22,568 nt of DNA, taken from positions 1 through 22,568 of the forward strand of contig JAEOTN010000355.1 in NCBI GenBank assembly GCA_016839865.1, written 5' to 3'. Below the pieces are notes generated by a model, which was not told the origin of the DNA, made no database searches, and saw only the letters and a list, made by a program, of their open reading frames with translations. The first letter of the stretch is position 1. Every line of letters starts with the position of its first letter. The position numbers were made by a program, and so were the translations under genes. Shown piece after piece: positions 15,303-22,568 of this stretch. Source of the DNA: Promethearchaeota archaeon (GTDB lineage: Archaea > Asgardarchaeota > Lokiarchaeia > Sigynarchaeales > MK-D1).

Positions 15303-15610
15303 AGAGTTTAACCTTTTGTTATTGTAAAAGAAAATAACTATGTCCTAAAGGAATTTCTTTATTTAATGTACTTGGGTTCACTTATCCCCATTTCCTAATT
15401 CGAATCGAGTCGTTAACGTTATAAGATATTTTCATATGAGAAGATGAATGAGCTGATATGGGGATAGTGTAACAACTAGACCCAGTTATGAATAAAGAAG
15501 TCATAACGATGATAACGATGGATTTCAATTTCACTAAGTGAAAGAATATAAATCGAACATAAATGCTTCATCAATTTTAGTCTAATAGAAAAAATGAAAA
15601 TGGGGAAGTT
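15303..15610 (-). promoter_or_regulatory. Intergenic region upstream of the second SOR-like/8-TM pair
   Basis: No gene is seen in these 308 bases. A TATA-like CATTAAATAAAG (minus strand, 15356-15367) would start transcription near 15337, about 35 bases before ATG 15302. A perfect inverted repeat TTTCACT-A-AGTGAAA lies at 15529-15543. Its CTAAGTGAAA (15534-15543) also occurs at 10551-10560 in the control region of the first cluster. A tandem ATAACGATG-ATAACGATG starts near 15503. The A-rich stretch at 15589-15600 reads as T tracts on the minus strand and may terminate the upstream beta-helix gene. Confidence 0.4.
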
Positions 15611-18175
15611 TCAAGATTTATTCGCTTGAATTTTGCGCAATTCTACAAATACTGTCAATCCTGCTACAGATGAAAAAATAACAATTGCCAAGATAAATTG
15701 CCAAGCTCTAGGTGCATTTTTATAAATTATAACTTCTTCATATCTGATGTTTCCTGCAATATCTTGGGCATAAAATCGAATTATCACACGTCCATTTCGT
15801 AAAGGGGTCCACGCTGATTGTTCAATCGTTCCATTCACAGTAATGGAATAATTGTTTAAACCACCGTCAAGAGTGTACCACATCTCCCACACTAATAGGT
15901 CTTTCACTTCAATAATAAAGGAAGGAGCAGTTCGTCCAAATGCATCACGCTTAAAGGGATAAATAATCGTAATTTGTGGATTTCCATCTTCAGCAATGGG
16001 TAAATAATCTATACTTCCCGCGGAACCCTCGATAAAAGTATACGAGACATCTACAATACCATCTTGGGGGCTTGTGTCTGGACCTGTGTGATTATCCCAG
16101 TAATTACCGATAGTTGTGCTATTCCAATTATTACTAGATCCCCGATCTTCAGCATGGATTCCATTTGCTACGAAATAATTCTGGTAAACTGTATTATTAC
16201 TGCACCCATTTGAAATCTCCACTCCCAAAGAATTATTCATAATTAAATTGTCATAAATATAGTTAAAATTCAGATTACTACCATGTAAGTATATACCGAC
16301 ATCATTGTTTTGAACTGTGTTCTCAGAGATAATAGTATAATGACATGCACCGAAGATTCTTATACCATATTCATTATCAATAACGGTATTACTAGTAAAT
16401 GAATTGTTATAGCAACTATCAATATCACCAGAAGACAAGTATATTCCTTCATCTTCGTTATTGTTTGCTATATTATAAGAAATTGTATTGTTATTACATT
16501 CATCACCAATATTAATACCCGATTGGGAGTTATTATTTGCATTATTTTGGGTAATGGAATTCAAGTAACAATCTTCGAATAGGAAAATTCCATTCCCAAA
16601 ATTATTTGAACAATCATTCTGTATTAGTTGAGCGTTAGTTACATTTGTCAGTTTAATTCCTGCTTCTGAAGCGCTAGAATCCGAGTAATATGGGGAACAA
16701 TTCCTAATAATAAAATAAGCATCAGAATTTTTGATTTCAATAGCACTAAGTAGCCGAAAACCGCTGATTCTCAAATTTTCAATTATATAGGGATCATTTA
16801 TTTGTCCAGAACCTGTGCATATTCCTTGATTATAAGCCCAAGTCCAATTCTGAGCTCCAATACCAATTTCAGAGTCATCAATATAAATTGGTGGACGTAC
16901 TTTTTGAAGAGAACATACATTATTCAGAATACTGTTTCCTGTACAATCATGTTCAAAAATGCAATAATTGTTGTTACTCAATACATTGTCTAAAATGAAA
17001 TTGTAGCTACTCCGTTTCAATCCAATTCCTAGATCGTTATTTTGTATCGAATTTTCATTGAAAGTATTATTATGAGAATCCTCTCCGAATATTCCAGCAA
17101 TTGTATTCCCATCTAATGTATTTTCTGTAAAATTGTTCCAATCAGAACGGTAACACATTATTCCATATTGTTCATTATTCTTCGCAGTGTTTTCAGAGAT
17201 ATTGCCATTATTTGAATCAAGACTATATATACCATAGTTAGAGTTTTGATTAGCGGTATTGTAGGAAACATTATTATTGTTAGCTCCGAAAAGTAAAATT
17301 CCATGATAATTTCCTATCGCTGTGTTATTGAAGATGTTATTTGACGAACCCATACTATTAATTCCAGCGAAAACATTATCAGATACGTAATTATCAACTA
17401 TATTGGCATTGTTACTAACACGCATATTTATCCCACTCCGTCCACTCCCTTTCACAGTGTTATTTGTAACATTATTAAAATTACAGTTTGTCCATAAATC
17501 AATACCAAACTCATCATTATCAATAACAGCATTGCCAGTAACCGAGTTATTGACACAATTTTCTCTCAGTTGTATCCCATTTGCAAAGTTGTTACTTACA
17601 TTGTTCCCTGTTATTGTATTGTTAAAACATGCAAATACAAGCCTAAGTGCAGCATAATTATCGGCATTTAGACCTTGGTTATAATTCACTTGATTATTGG
17701 AAATCGTGATATTGGTACAAGAAGTGAGTAAAATTCCAGATCTCCCATTATACGAACAATTGTTGTTGGATACAGTTCCATTAGCTACCTTTTCAAGTTT
17801 AATACCTCCATAAATGTCAATAGGCGCAGTGTTGTAGATTGTGCAATTTTGGACAAAAAAATAATCGTTTACGGAATTTTCTATTAAAATCCCACTCCCA
17901 ATGGGTGATGAACTTGCATTTATTGTTACATTTTCGATTGTATAGGGATTATCCCATGAACCATCCCCACTACACCAATCATATGTAGAGACAGTTGTTG
18001 ACCAATTTCCATCAATATGAATGAATGATTCACTGTATTGTGCTGAATTTTTTAAATATATAGTGTGTGATGTAATACGCTGAACAGAATCAGTGTCAAT
18101 GTTGAAAAATACTGGTAAAAAAAGTGCTATCATTAAACATAATCCTAGTTTTTTCGAATTGGATTTCATAATCAT
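15611..18175 (-). CDS. Secreted, membrane-anchored right-handed beta-helix surface protein (NosD-like repeats)
   Basis: 854 residues: an N-terminal signal peptide (about 8-30), two long beta-helix blocks, and a C-terminal transmembrane helix (about 826-846) with a basic tail. Each block opens with a similar module: W..C-S-G-D-G-S-W-D-N-P-Y-T-I-E-N-V-T-I near residue 68, and C-T-G-S-G..N-D-P-Y-I-I-E-N-L-R-I near 450. Each continues as N-rich coils of about 22-24 residues (N-N-x-x-x-x-N..G-I-x-L). The second block ends with G-N-Y-W-D-N..D-G-I-V-D-V-S-Y, the usual NosD-family ending. An Ig-like domain then precedes the anchor. Such proteins are common on archaeal surfaces and may bind sugars. 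The NosD resemblance does not imply nitrous oxide metabolism here. A TATA-like box (18212-18226) gives a leader of about 20 bases. Confidence 0.8.
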   Translation of the reverse strand: MIMKSNSKKLGLCLMIALFLPVFFNIDTDSVQRITSHTIYLKNSAQYSESFIHIDGNWSTTVSTYDWCSGDGSWDNPYTIENVTINASSSPIGSGILIENSVNDYFFVQNCTIYNTAPIDIYGGIKLEKVANGTVSNNNCSYNGRSGILLTSCTNITISNNQVNYNQGLNADNYAALRLVFACFNNTITGNNVSNNFANGIQLRENCVNNSVTGNAVIDNDEFGIDLWTNCNFNNVTNNTVKGSGRSGINMRVSNNANIVDNYVSDNVFAGINSMGSSNNIFNNTAIGNYHGILLFGANNNNVSYNTANQNSNYGIYSLDSNNGNISENTAKNNEQYGIMCYRSDWNNFTENTLDGNTIAGIFGEDSHNNTFNENSIQNNDLGIGLKRSSYNFILDNVLSNNNYCIFEHDCTGNSILNNVCSLQKVRPPIYIDDSEIGIGAQNWTWAYNQGICTGSGQINDPYIIENLRISGFRLLSAIEIKNSDAYFIIRNCSPYYSDSSASEAGIKLTNVTNAQLIQNDCSNNFGNGIFLFEDCYLNSITQNNANNNSQSGINIGDECNNNTISYNIANNNEDEGIYLSSGDIDSCYNNSFTSNTVIDNEYGIRIFGACHYTIISENTVQNNDVGIYLHGSNLNFNYIYDNLIMNNSLGVEISNGCSNNTVYQNYFVANGIHAEDRGSSNNWNSTTIGNYWDNHTGPDTSPQDGIVDVSYTFIEGSAGSIDYLPIAEDGNPQITIIYPFKRDAFGRTAPSFIIEVKDLLVWEMWYTLDGGLNNYSITVNGTIEQSAWTPLRNGRVIIRFYAQDIAGNIRYEEVIIYKNAPRAWQFILAIVIFSSVAGLTVFVELRKIQANKS

Positions 18176-18211
18176 TACCTAAATTTTACTATGAACTACA
18201 ATATCGCTTTA

Positions 18212-18226
18212 CATCTTTATATAATG
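18212..18226 (-). promoter_or_regulatory. TATA-like promoter of the beta-helix surface protein gene
   Basis: The minus strand reads CATTATATAAAGATG, about 40 bases before the start codon at 18175, so transcription would begin about 20 bases before it. An ATGTAAAG octamer follows at 18207-18214, the same half-site seen near the first redox cluster. Confidence 0.45.
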
Positions 18227-18325
18227 AATAGGTAGGATAGATAGATGTAGTATTTATGTAAATTTTAATTGGTATAAAAAGGAGAAATAGTGAATTCATA
18301 TTATCCGTGAGATTACATGAGTAAA

Positions 18326-19003
18326 TCATTCTAGATATGGTTTTGCGTCAACTTTTTGTCCCTTTGCTTCTACAGATCGTTGCCAACCTTTGGTACTCAT
18401 CTTTAAGAGTGGTCTTTTTAGAATTTTCCAATAGAAGAATCCAGGATATACTTTCGGAACCATATCTGGTAAGATATCTCCGTTTGAGAGTGTTTCAGCA
18501 ACCTCTTCCAAGGATGTCATCATTTTTTCTGCAATTTTACCTACTTCAGTCAATAATTTCCCATGCTTGCCTTGAAACATTTCTCCTACCGGGATAGCCA
18601 TACTACCTGCCCACTTGAACCCTACCGTTTGTGCAAATTTACGGAAAATTGGGATTGCAACTGCAGTCATATGCACGGATTCAATAAATCCGCAATTCAT
18701 GATAGGAAAGAATCGTTTTGCTTCCAATTTCATATTCTTTTCAGCGATCATTTCCATCAATCTAATCACAATGTAGGGTTGAGCATCGTCATAAAGAGGT
18801 GCAATTAATATTATAATATCGGAAGAATCAATTTCGTGTAGCATTGCTGTGGTCTTTTCTTCACTATTTAGCTGGTTTCTCAATATAAGGATTGATGTTT
18901 CGACTCCTTTCATTTTAAATTGTTCTTCTAAATACTTACAAAAGCTATAGGAGGTACTCTTTTTCGCTCTCGGACTTCCAACCAAAATTAGTGTCTTTGT
19001 CAT
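18326..19003 (-). CDS. Flavodoxin-fold NAD(P)H-dependent FMN reductase-like protein
   Basis: A 225-residue cytoplasmic protein. The N-terminus T-L-I-L-V-G-S-P-R-A-K-K-S-T-S matches the FMN phosphate-binding loop of the flavodoxin-like/NADPH-dependent FMN reductase superfamily. I-I-L-I-A-P-L-Y (about 65-72) is the second flavin-contacting strand and turn. The C-terminal third (K-V-Y-P-G-F-F-Y-W onward) extends beyond the minimal fold and is basic. It carries no Fe-S cysteine motif. It begins one base after the stop of the related Fe-S flavoprotein gene at 19005, so the two are translationally linked and may exchange electrons. The physiological substrate is not apparent. Confidence 0.72.
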   Translation of the reverse strand: MTKTLILVGSPRAKKSTSYSFCKYLEEQFKMKGVETSILILRNQLNSEEKTTAMLHEIDSSDIIILIAPLYDDAQPYIVIRLMEMIAEKNMKLEAKRFFPIMNCGFIESVHMTAVAIPIFRKFAQTVGFKWAGSMAIPVGEMFQGKHGKLLTEVGKIAEKMMTSLEEVAETLSNGDILPDMVPKVYPGFFYWKILKRPLLKMSTKGWQRSVEAKGQKVDAKPYLE

Positions 19004-19004
19004 C

Positions 19005-19577
19005 TTAAAAATTCATCTCCTGAATCATTAGTTTAATTTTCTCAGCGGTTGGGACTTCTTCTCCTTTTTGAATAATATGAGTTTTCACATGCGGAGGAAA
19101 AAAATTCAAGCTGTGTCGATACACGAGTTTTCTAAACAATTCTTCTTCTTCGGTGTCTGAATTTTCAGAAATTCCAAATACTAAAAATGAAGGATATTCA
19201 TCGTATCGCTTCAGGTGATGAGTCTCACCTTTGATTAGTTGGACTCCAGGTTGTAACGTACCTAATAATCGCTCTATAATCTTTTTCAGCTCAGAAGAAT
19301 ATCCACCGAAGGTTATCGGAGTTAGGAAAATCAATAATTTGGAATTGATTACACTTTTTTTAATTTCTTCTCCTCTATCTCCAGAAACACCTGTACAAAT
19401 TCCAGGGGTTGTGTCCCAGCACTTGAAACACCCCGTGCAACTGATGATATTTATCTCTTGCATAACATAGGATACAGTTTCTATGTTCAGTTTATGTAAT
19501 TCTTCCTCCAAAATACTCTGGATAGAATGGATTTGAGTTTGATGTGTTCTACTTCCATTAAAAATGACTACACTCAT
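19005..19577 (-). CDS. Iron-sulfur flavoprotein-like (Isf/FMN reductase family) oxidoreductase
   Basis: A 190-residue flavodoxin-fold protein. V-V-I-F-N-G-S-R-T-H (3-11) is the FMN phosphate loop. C47-T-G-C50-F-K-C53 with a fourth Cys at 61 is the compact cluster-binding motif of archaeal iron-sulfur flavoproteins, and F-L-T-P-I-T-F-G-G-Y-S-S follows (84-95). Members of this family reduce O2 or hydrogen peroxide, or carry electrons from ferredoxin, in methanogens. The next gene downstream is another flavodoxin-fold protein, with only one base between them. The expected origin of electrons is ferredoxin or NAD(P)H, but nothing here proves it. Its ATG at 19577 lacks a clear Shine-Dalgarno. Confidence 0.75.
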   Translation of the reverse strand: MSVVIFNGSRTHQTQIHSIQSILEEELHKLNIETVSYVMQEINIISCTGCFKCWDTTPGICTGVSGDRGEEIKKSVINSKLLIFLTPITFGGYSSELKKIIERLLGTLQPGVQLIKGETHHLKRYDEYPSFLVFGISENSDTEEEELFRKLVYRHSLNFFPPHVKTHIIQKGEEVPTAEKIKLMIQEMNF

Positions 19578-19642
19578 GAATACTACTTTATGGTGACGAT
19601 CTTCAAAATTCTTTGTATAAATGAATATTTCAGTTAAGAACC

Positions 19643-19996
19643 TTATTTCAGTCCTTTAAAGAATGTATACACTTTTACATTCATTTGCTTAATCATCTCG
19701 AGGAGTTTAGGAGATAAATCGCTATATATATTCACATGATCCGTAGGAAATTCTGCAAATAATGCATCTAAGGCAGGTCGAATATTTTTTATGTGTTCAA
19801 TTATTGCTTCCGAACTCTCAAACTCTTCACGTATTTCGCATTCTGTCTCATCTTCGCTGATATACCAGTCATATGTAATTGCTTTCTTATCATGTTTCAT
19901 GGTTTGGGTGATGCAATCAGCAGCCAATTCTTTGAACCGTTCCAACTTACCTTTGGGTATCTTAATAAACGCACTTCCATGTAATGTTCGACTCAT
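19643..19996 (-). CDS. ABM-like dimeric alpha/beta barrel protein (putative quinol monooxygenase family)
   Basis: A small 117-residue protein with the ABM (antibiotic biosynthesis monooxygenase) pattern: G-S-A-F-I-K-I-P-K-G-K-L-E-R-F-K-E-L, then Y-D-W-Y-I-S-E-D-E-T-E-C-E-I-R-E-E-F-E-S-S-E-A-I-I-E-H. The E-x-F-x-S-x-E-A..H segment (about 57-67) is the usual signature strand and helix. Such dimers act as cofactorless quinol oxygenases, heme degraders or stress proteins, and these roles cannot be told apart here. It lies 65 bases before the flavoprotein pair in the same direction and may be a separate transcript. No metal or heme ligand beyond H67 is obvious. Confidence 0.65.
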   Translation of the reverse strand: MSRTLHGSAFIKIPKGKLERFKELAADCITQTMKHDKKAITYDWYISEDETECEIREEFESSEAIIEHIKNIRPALDALFAEFPTDHVNIYSDLSPKLLEMIKQMNVKVYTFFKGLK

Positions 19997-20089
19997 GACC
20001 TAATGAATTCTTTACGGAATAAATGCGAGTCGCTTAACTCTCATAACATAGTGATATCCAGAAAAAAAAGAATAAATTGAAAAAATTGG

Positions 20090-21865
20090 TTAATCTTTCT
20101 TAAATAGAGGATCGTTCTCTTGTAGAATGCGACGTTGTACTTTACCCAAAACGTTTTTTGGTATTTCTGGAATGAACTCATAATGTTTTGGAACCTTATA
20201 GTGCGTCATATTCTCTTTACACCAAGTTCGTAAATCATCTATGGTAAGGGAGCTTCCTTCTACAAGTTTACACCATGCTTTCACTGCCTCCCCCGTTTCT
20301 ACATCCGGTAATCCCGCGACTGCAACTTCACTTACTTCAGGATGCATTCCGACAAGAGATTCTACTTCTTTAGGATAAACAGAATACCCCCGCATCTTGA
20401 TCAGTTGTTTTTTACGATCACGGATGAAACCCCTCCCATATTCGTCAAGAAATCCTATATCACCAGTAAGAAGCCACTTTTTGCCTCCCCATTCCTTGAT
20501 AGTATTCGCAGTTTCTTCAGGTCGATCTAAGTATTCCTTCATAATCTGAGGTCCTGAAGCACAAATTTCACCCGTATTTTCCTCTCCGATTCCCTCTATA
20601 AGTCCTTTACTGAAATCTTCCGAATCAAATATCTTCCAATCCGTTCCAGGCACGGGTATGCCGATCGATTCTACACAGCGGTCCTCGCCGTAAAAGTTAC
20701 CAGCGCTAAGTACAGGAGAGGTTTCAGTTAAACCATAACCCTCCACTATTTTACCACCTGTTTTGGTTTCAAATGGAATCCGAACATACTCATGAAGCGG
20801 TCCAGCGCCACTTAAGCATAGTGCTAATTTACCCTTCAAATCGAAGTCATCTATAGTTTCTTGAGGTAAATCAGAGATTCTTTGGAAAAGTACTTCTGCT
20901 CCGGGATATAGCATCCTATCTAAATCTATCTTCTTTAGCTCAGTTAGAAGTTCCTCAGTTGGTGGAGGTCGGGGGAACATGACTACACTTGAACCTGCAC
21001 ACACTCCCGCATTCAGAACGACTGTCATTCCAAATGAATGGAAAAATGGAAGAACTCCTATCATGGCTTCTCTAGGTGTAGAATCTTCTACCAGTTCGCC
21101 TTCTTCATGTTGATATTTATTCCAGTAGGCACATTGTAATGCATTTGCGTAAATATTCAAATGGGTGAGTACTGCTGCTTTTGGAACGCCCGTAGTCCCT
21201 CCAGTCATAAGATAAACGGCCTCATCTTCTGCAGTATTAATTTCAGCTTTTTCAACTGGATTTGATTTTCCCATCTCAATTACTTTCTTCATGGGAATTG
21301 AATCAGGGACTTTACCAGTAGGAACTTTCTTGAAAACTTCAGCCAAGAACTTTTTAATTGGCGAGAAAGGAACAAAATCTAGTATCCCAGTACAAATTAC
21401 ATGATCTAAAGTAAGTTTATCCCGAATTGGTTGAAATAAACCATCATTTAATCCATCCAAGATGATTAAAACATTAGCTTTAGTCATGGAAAGTTGATGT
21501 AAAATTTCCCCCGGCTTATATGTACCATTCATTGGAGAACAAATCACCCCAATTTTTAAGCAAGCAAAGTAGGCAATGACAAAATTATACGAATTGGGGA
21601 CTAAAAGACCGAGTACATCTCCTTTTTTCATCCCGAGTTTTGCTAATCCGCCTGCAAAATTATCTACATTTTTTCGCATTTCTGCATAATCCATCCAAGT
21701 ATCAAGGAACCAAAATCCGTTATTATGTGGGAATTTTTCGGCAGTTTCTACAAAGCAATCATACATAGTTTTGTTTTCGTCGTATTCTAATTGCTTTGGC
21801 ATGTCCGCAGGCCAATATTTTTTATTAAACCACGCGCTATTTTCATCAATCTGAGTTTTTACCAT
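20090..21865 (-). CDS. AMP-forming acyl-CoA synthetase (AMP-binding, ANL superfamily)
   Basis: A 591-residue cytoplasmic enzyme. It would activate a carboxylic acid, probably a fatty acid, with ATP to an acyl-adenylate and then to acyl-CoA. ANL motifs are intact: T-G-G-T-T-G-V-P-K-A (221-230, P-loop), G-Y-G-L-T-E-T-S-P (376-384), T-G-D-I-G (467-471, with ribose-binding D469), I-R-D-R-K-K-Q-L-I-K (481-490, the hinge) and L-G-K575-V-Q-R-R with the catalytic Lys. The length suits the family. Chain length cannot be read from the sequence. A box containing TTTTATAG at about 21888-21899 would start transcription close to the ATG at 21865, so the mRNA may be nearly leaderless. No partner gene lies next to it in the same direction within 90 bases. 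Confidence 0.88.
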   Translation of the reverse strand: MVKTQIDENSAWFNKKYWPADMPKQLEYDENKTMYDCFVETAEKFPHNNGFWFLDTWMDYAEMRKNVDNFAGGLAKLGMKKGDVLGLLVPNSYNFVIAYFACLKIGVICSPMNGTYKPGEILHQLSMTKANVLIILDGLNDGLFQPIRDKLTLDHVICTGILDFVPFSPIKKFLAEVFKKVPTGKVPDSIPMKKVIEMGKSNPVEKAEINTAEDEAVYLMTGGTTGVPKAAVLTHLNIYANALQCAYWNKYQHEEGELVEDSTPREAMIGVLPFFHSFGMTVVLNAGVCAGSSVVMFPRPPPTEELLTELKKIDLDRMLYPGAEVLFQRISDLPQETIDDFDLKGKLALCLSGAGPLHEYVRIPFETKTGGKIVEGYGLTETSPVLSAGNFYGEDRCVESIGIPVPGTDWKIFDSEDFSKGLIEGIGEENTGEICASGPQIMKEYLDRPEETANTIKEWGGKKWLLTGDIGFLDEYGRGFIRDRKKQLIKMRGYSVYPKEVESLVGMHPEVSEVAVAGLPDVETGEAVKAWCKLVEGSSLTIDDLRTWCKENMTHYKVPKHYEFIPEIPKNVLGKVQRRILQENDPLFKKD

Positions 21866-22069
21866 AAAAGAATGTGACTAGCAAGCACTATAAAAAAATT
21901 TCGGCAAAATCCAAACAAATGTTCTGTATGTATTTTATTCTATTAATATTGTATCTCTAACTTTTTGTCAATCTATTTTCACTGATATCTTGAATCTGGT
22001 AAGGACCAATCTAAACATACCATTTAAATTTCGATACCGCAATTTATTACAAAGGAGTTGATAAAAAGT
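21866..22069. promoter_or_regulatory. Divergent intergenic region before the terminal membrane protein gene
   Basis: These 204 bases separate the acyl-CoA synthetase gene from the rightward membrane protein gene. The left edge carries the synthetase promoter (AT-rich box near 21888-21900). The right part has several AT-rich stretches but no box I would single out, and no small gene is visible. Confidence 0.35.
22051..22057 (+). promoter_or_regulatory. Shine-Dalgarno of the 3'-terminal membrane protein gene
   Basis: AAAGGAG precedes ATG 22070 by 12 bases. It decides the start of a gene that runs off the window. Confidence 0.55.
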
Positions 22070-22568
22070 ATGGCTATAGATTGGAGCACGCATTGGGCTA
22101 TCCCTTGGTACGTTGTTATGGTACTTATTAACATCGTTGGTCTGGTGTACTGTGCAATTATTTTTAAAAAATCCCTGAATCGAAGGGATGAAAAGGATTT
22201 AAAATATCGGAAATGGATGCGAATTATGGGATTATTCGTTGCAGTAGTTTCTGCATATCGAGCGATAGCTGTGTGGGCTACACCATATACTTTCCGAATA
22301 CCAAACACATTTGCGGAAGTTTCATTCGCTGGATTAATTACGTATGCAATGTTGAAATTCAATGAATATGTGCCTATTCCAGAGAAAGCTCACAGGTACA
22401 AATTTACGAAATTCTATCTCACAAAAGGTCCCTATTTCCTATTAGGATGTTTAATTTTAGCACAACCTATAGACACGTTAGGATCGATTTTCGATTTTGC
22501 ATTAGGGTGGGCATTCGTGGAAACACTATGGGGGCTTGGATTCTTATCTGTACTCCCACTTGCTATTA
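22070..22568 (+). CDS. Membrane protein of unknown function, 3' end beyond the window
   Basis: From ATG 22070, 166 codons are open to the last base, so only the N-terminal part is seen. The protein begins M-A-I-D-W-S-T-H-W-A-I-P-W. It has a hydrophobic helix, a charged loop (K-K-S-L-N-R-R-D-E-K-D), a second helix with W-A-T-P-Y, and at least two more helices from G-P-Y-F-L-L-G-C onward. I do not recognise the family. The upstream AAAGGAG and a continuous frame of mixed hydrophobic and charged blocks support a real gene. The opposite-strand open frame over the same bases is a shadow. Confidence 0.65.
   Translation, partial: MAIDWSTHWAIPWYVVMVLINIVGLVYCAIIFKKSLNRRDEKDLKYRKWMRIMGLFVAVVSAYRAIAVWATPYTFRIPNTFAEVSFAGLITYAMLKFNEYVPIPEKAHRYKFTKFYLTKGPYFLLGCLILAQPIDTLGSIFDFALGWAFVETLWGLGFLSVLPLAI

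Noticed and set aside
16100..17800. Possible DNA satellite or CRISPR-like repeats
   Set aside because: The recurring ATTATT-type words follow the Asn-rich coils of the encoded beta-helix. Repeats are degenerate at DNA level and there are no uniform spacers.
15611..18175. Nitrous oxide reductase accessory function (NosD)
   Set aside because: No nosZ, nosF or nosY is present, and such beta-helix repeats occur in many archaeal surface proteins.
22024..22362. Minus-strand open frame of 112 codons
   Set aside because: It is antisense to the plus-strand membrane protein gene, which has a Shine-Dalgarno and a typical membrane-protein composition.
1..22568. tRNA, rRNA, transposase or prophage genes
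   Set aside because: No cloverleaf, rRNA-like stretch, terminal inverted repeat or integrase-like protein was found on reading both strands.

Overview
This AT-rich window carries archaeal-type signals. It has an isopentenyl phosphate kinase, a bacterio-opsin-activator (HTH_10) type regulator, TATA-like boxes about 25 nt before inferred transcript starts, oligo-T stretches after genes, and a NosD-like surface beta-helix protein. I infer an uncultured archaeon, perhaps Asgard or Thermoplasmata-related. No rRNA, tRNA, CRISPR array or transposase was seen, and nothing fixes the lineage.

Layout. At 1-106 is the tail of a GNAT acetyltransferase. At 336-1190 (+) is an orphan membrane protein whose paralogue lies at 10642-11469 (+). 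Between them, on the minus strand, is a compact nine-gene cluster (10356 down to 1225). Its order of transcription is: exported superoxide-reductase-like protein; 12-TM heme-copper-oxidase-like protein; 8-TM DUF420-like protein; GlcD-like FAD oxidoreductase; HdrD/GlcF-like Fe-S protein; heme O synthase (CtaB); HTH_10 regulator; dolichol/phytol-kinase-like protein; isopentenyl phosphate kinase. At 11676-13889 are another membrane protein and two divergent GNATs. At 14000-15302 (-) the superoxide-reductase-like/8-TM pair is repeated without the oxidase-like gene. Then come a large beta-helix surface protein (15611-18175), two flavodoxin-fold proteins and an ABM-like protein (18326-19996), an acyl-CoA synthetase (20090-21865), and the start of a membrane protein that runs off the window (22070 onward).

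How it may work together (inference). The cluster looks like an undescribed membrane redox module. A cytoplasmic FAD/Fe-S pair would take electrons from an organic substrate and pass them to membrane heme proteins. The oxidase-like subunit keeps the helix-II His and the helix-X His-x-His heme ligands but not the helix-VII His-His of the CuB site. There is no CuA subunit II and no cytochrome c. In their place is an extracytoplasmic, membrane-anchored domain with the superoxide reductase ligand pattern (His, His, His, Cys). Its fourth His is lost, and its first His probably becomes the mature N-terminus after signal cleavage. CtaB would supply heme O, and the two isoprenoid kinases could supply the prenyl diphosphate. 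Reduction of O2, superoxide or NO are all possible roles, and the sequence does not decide between them.
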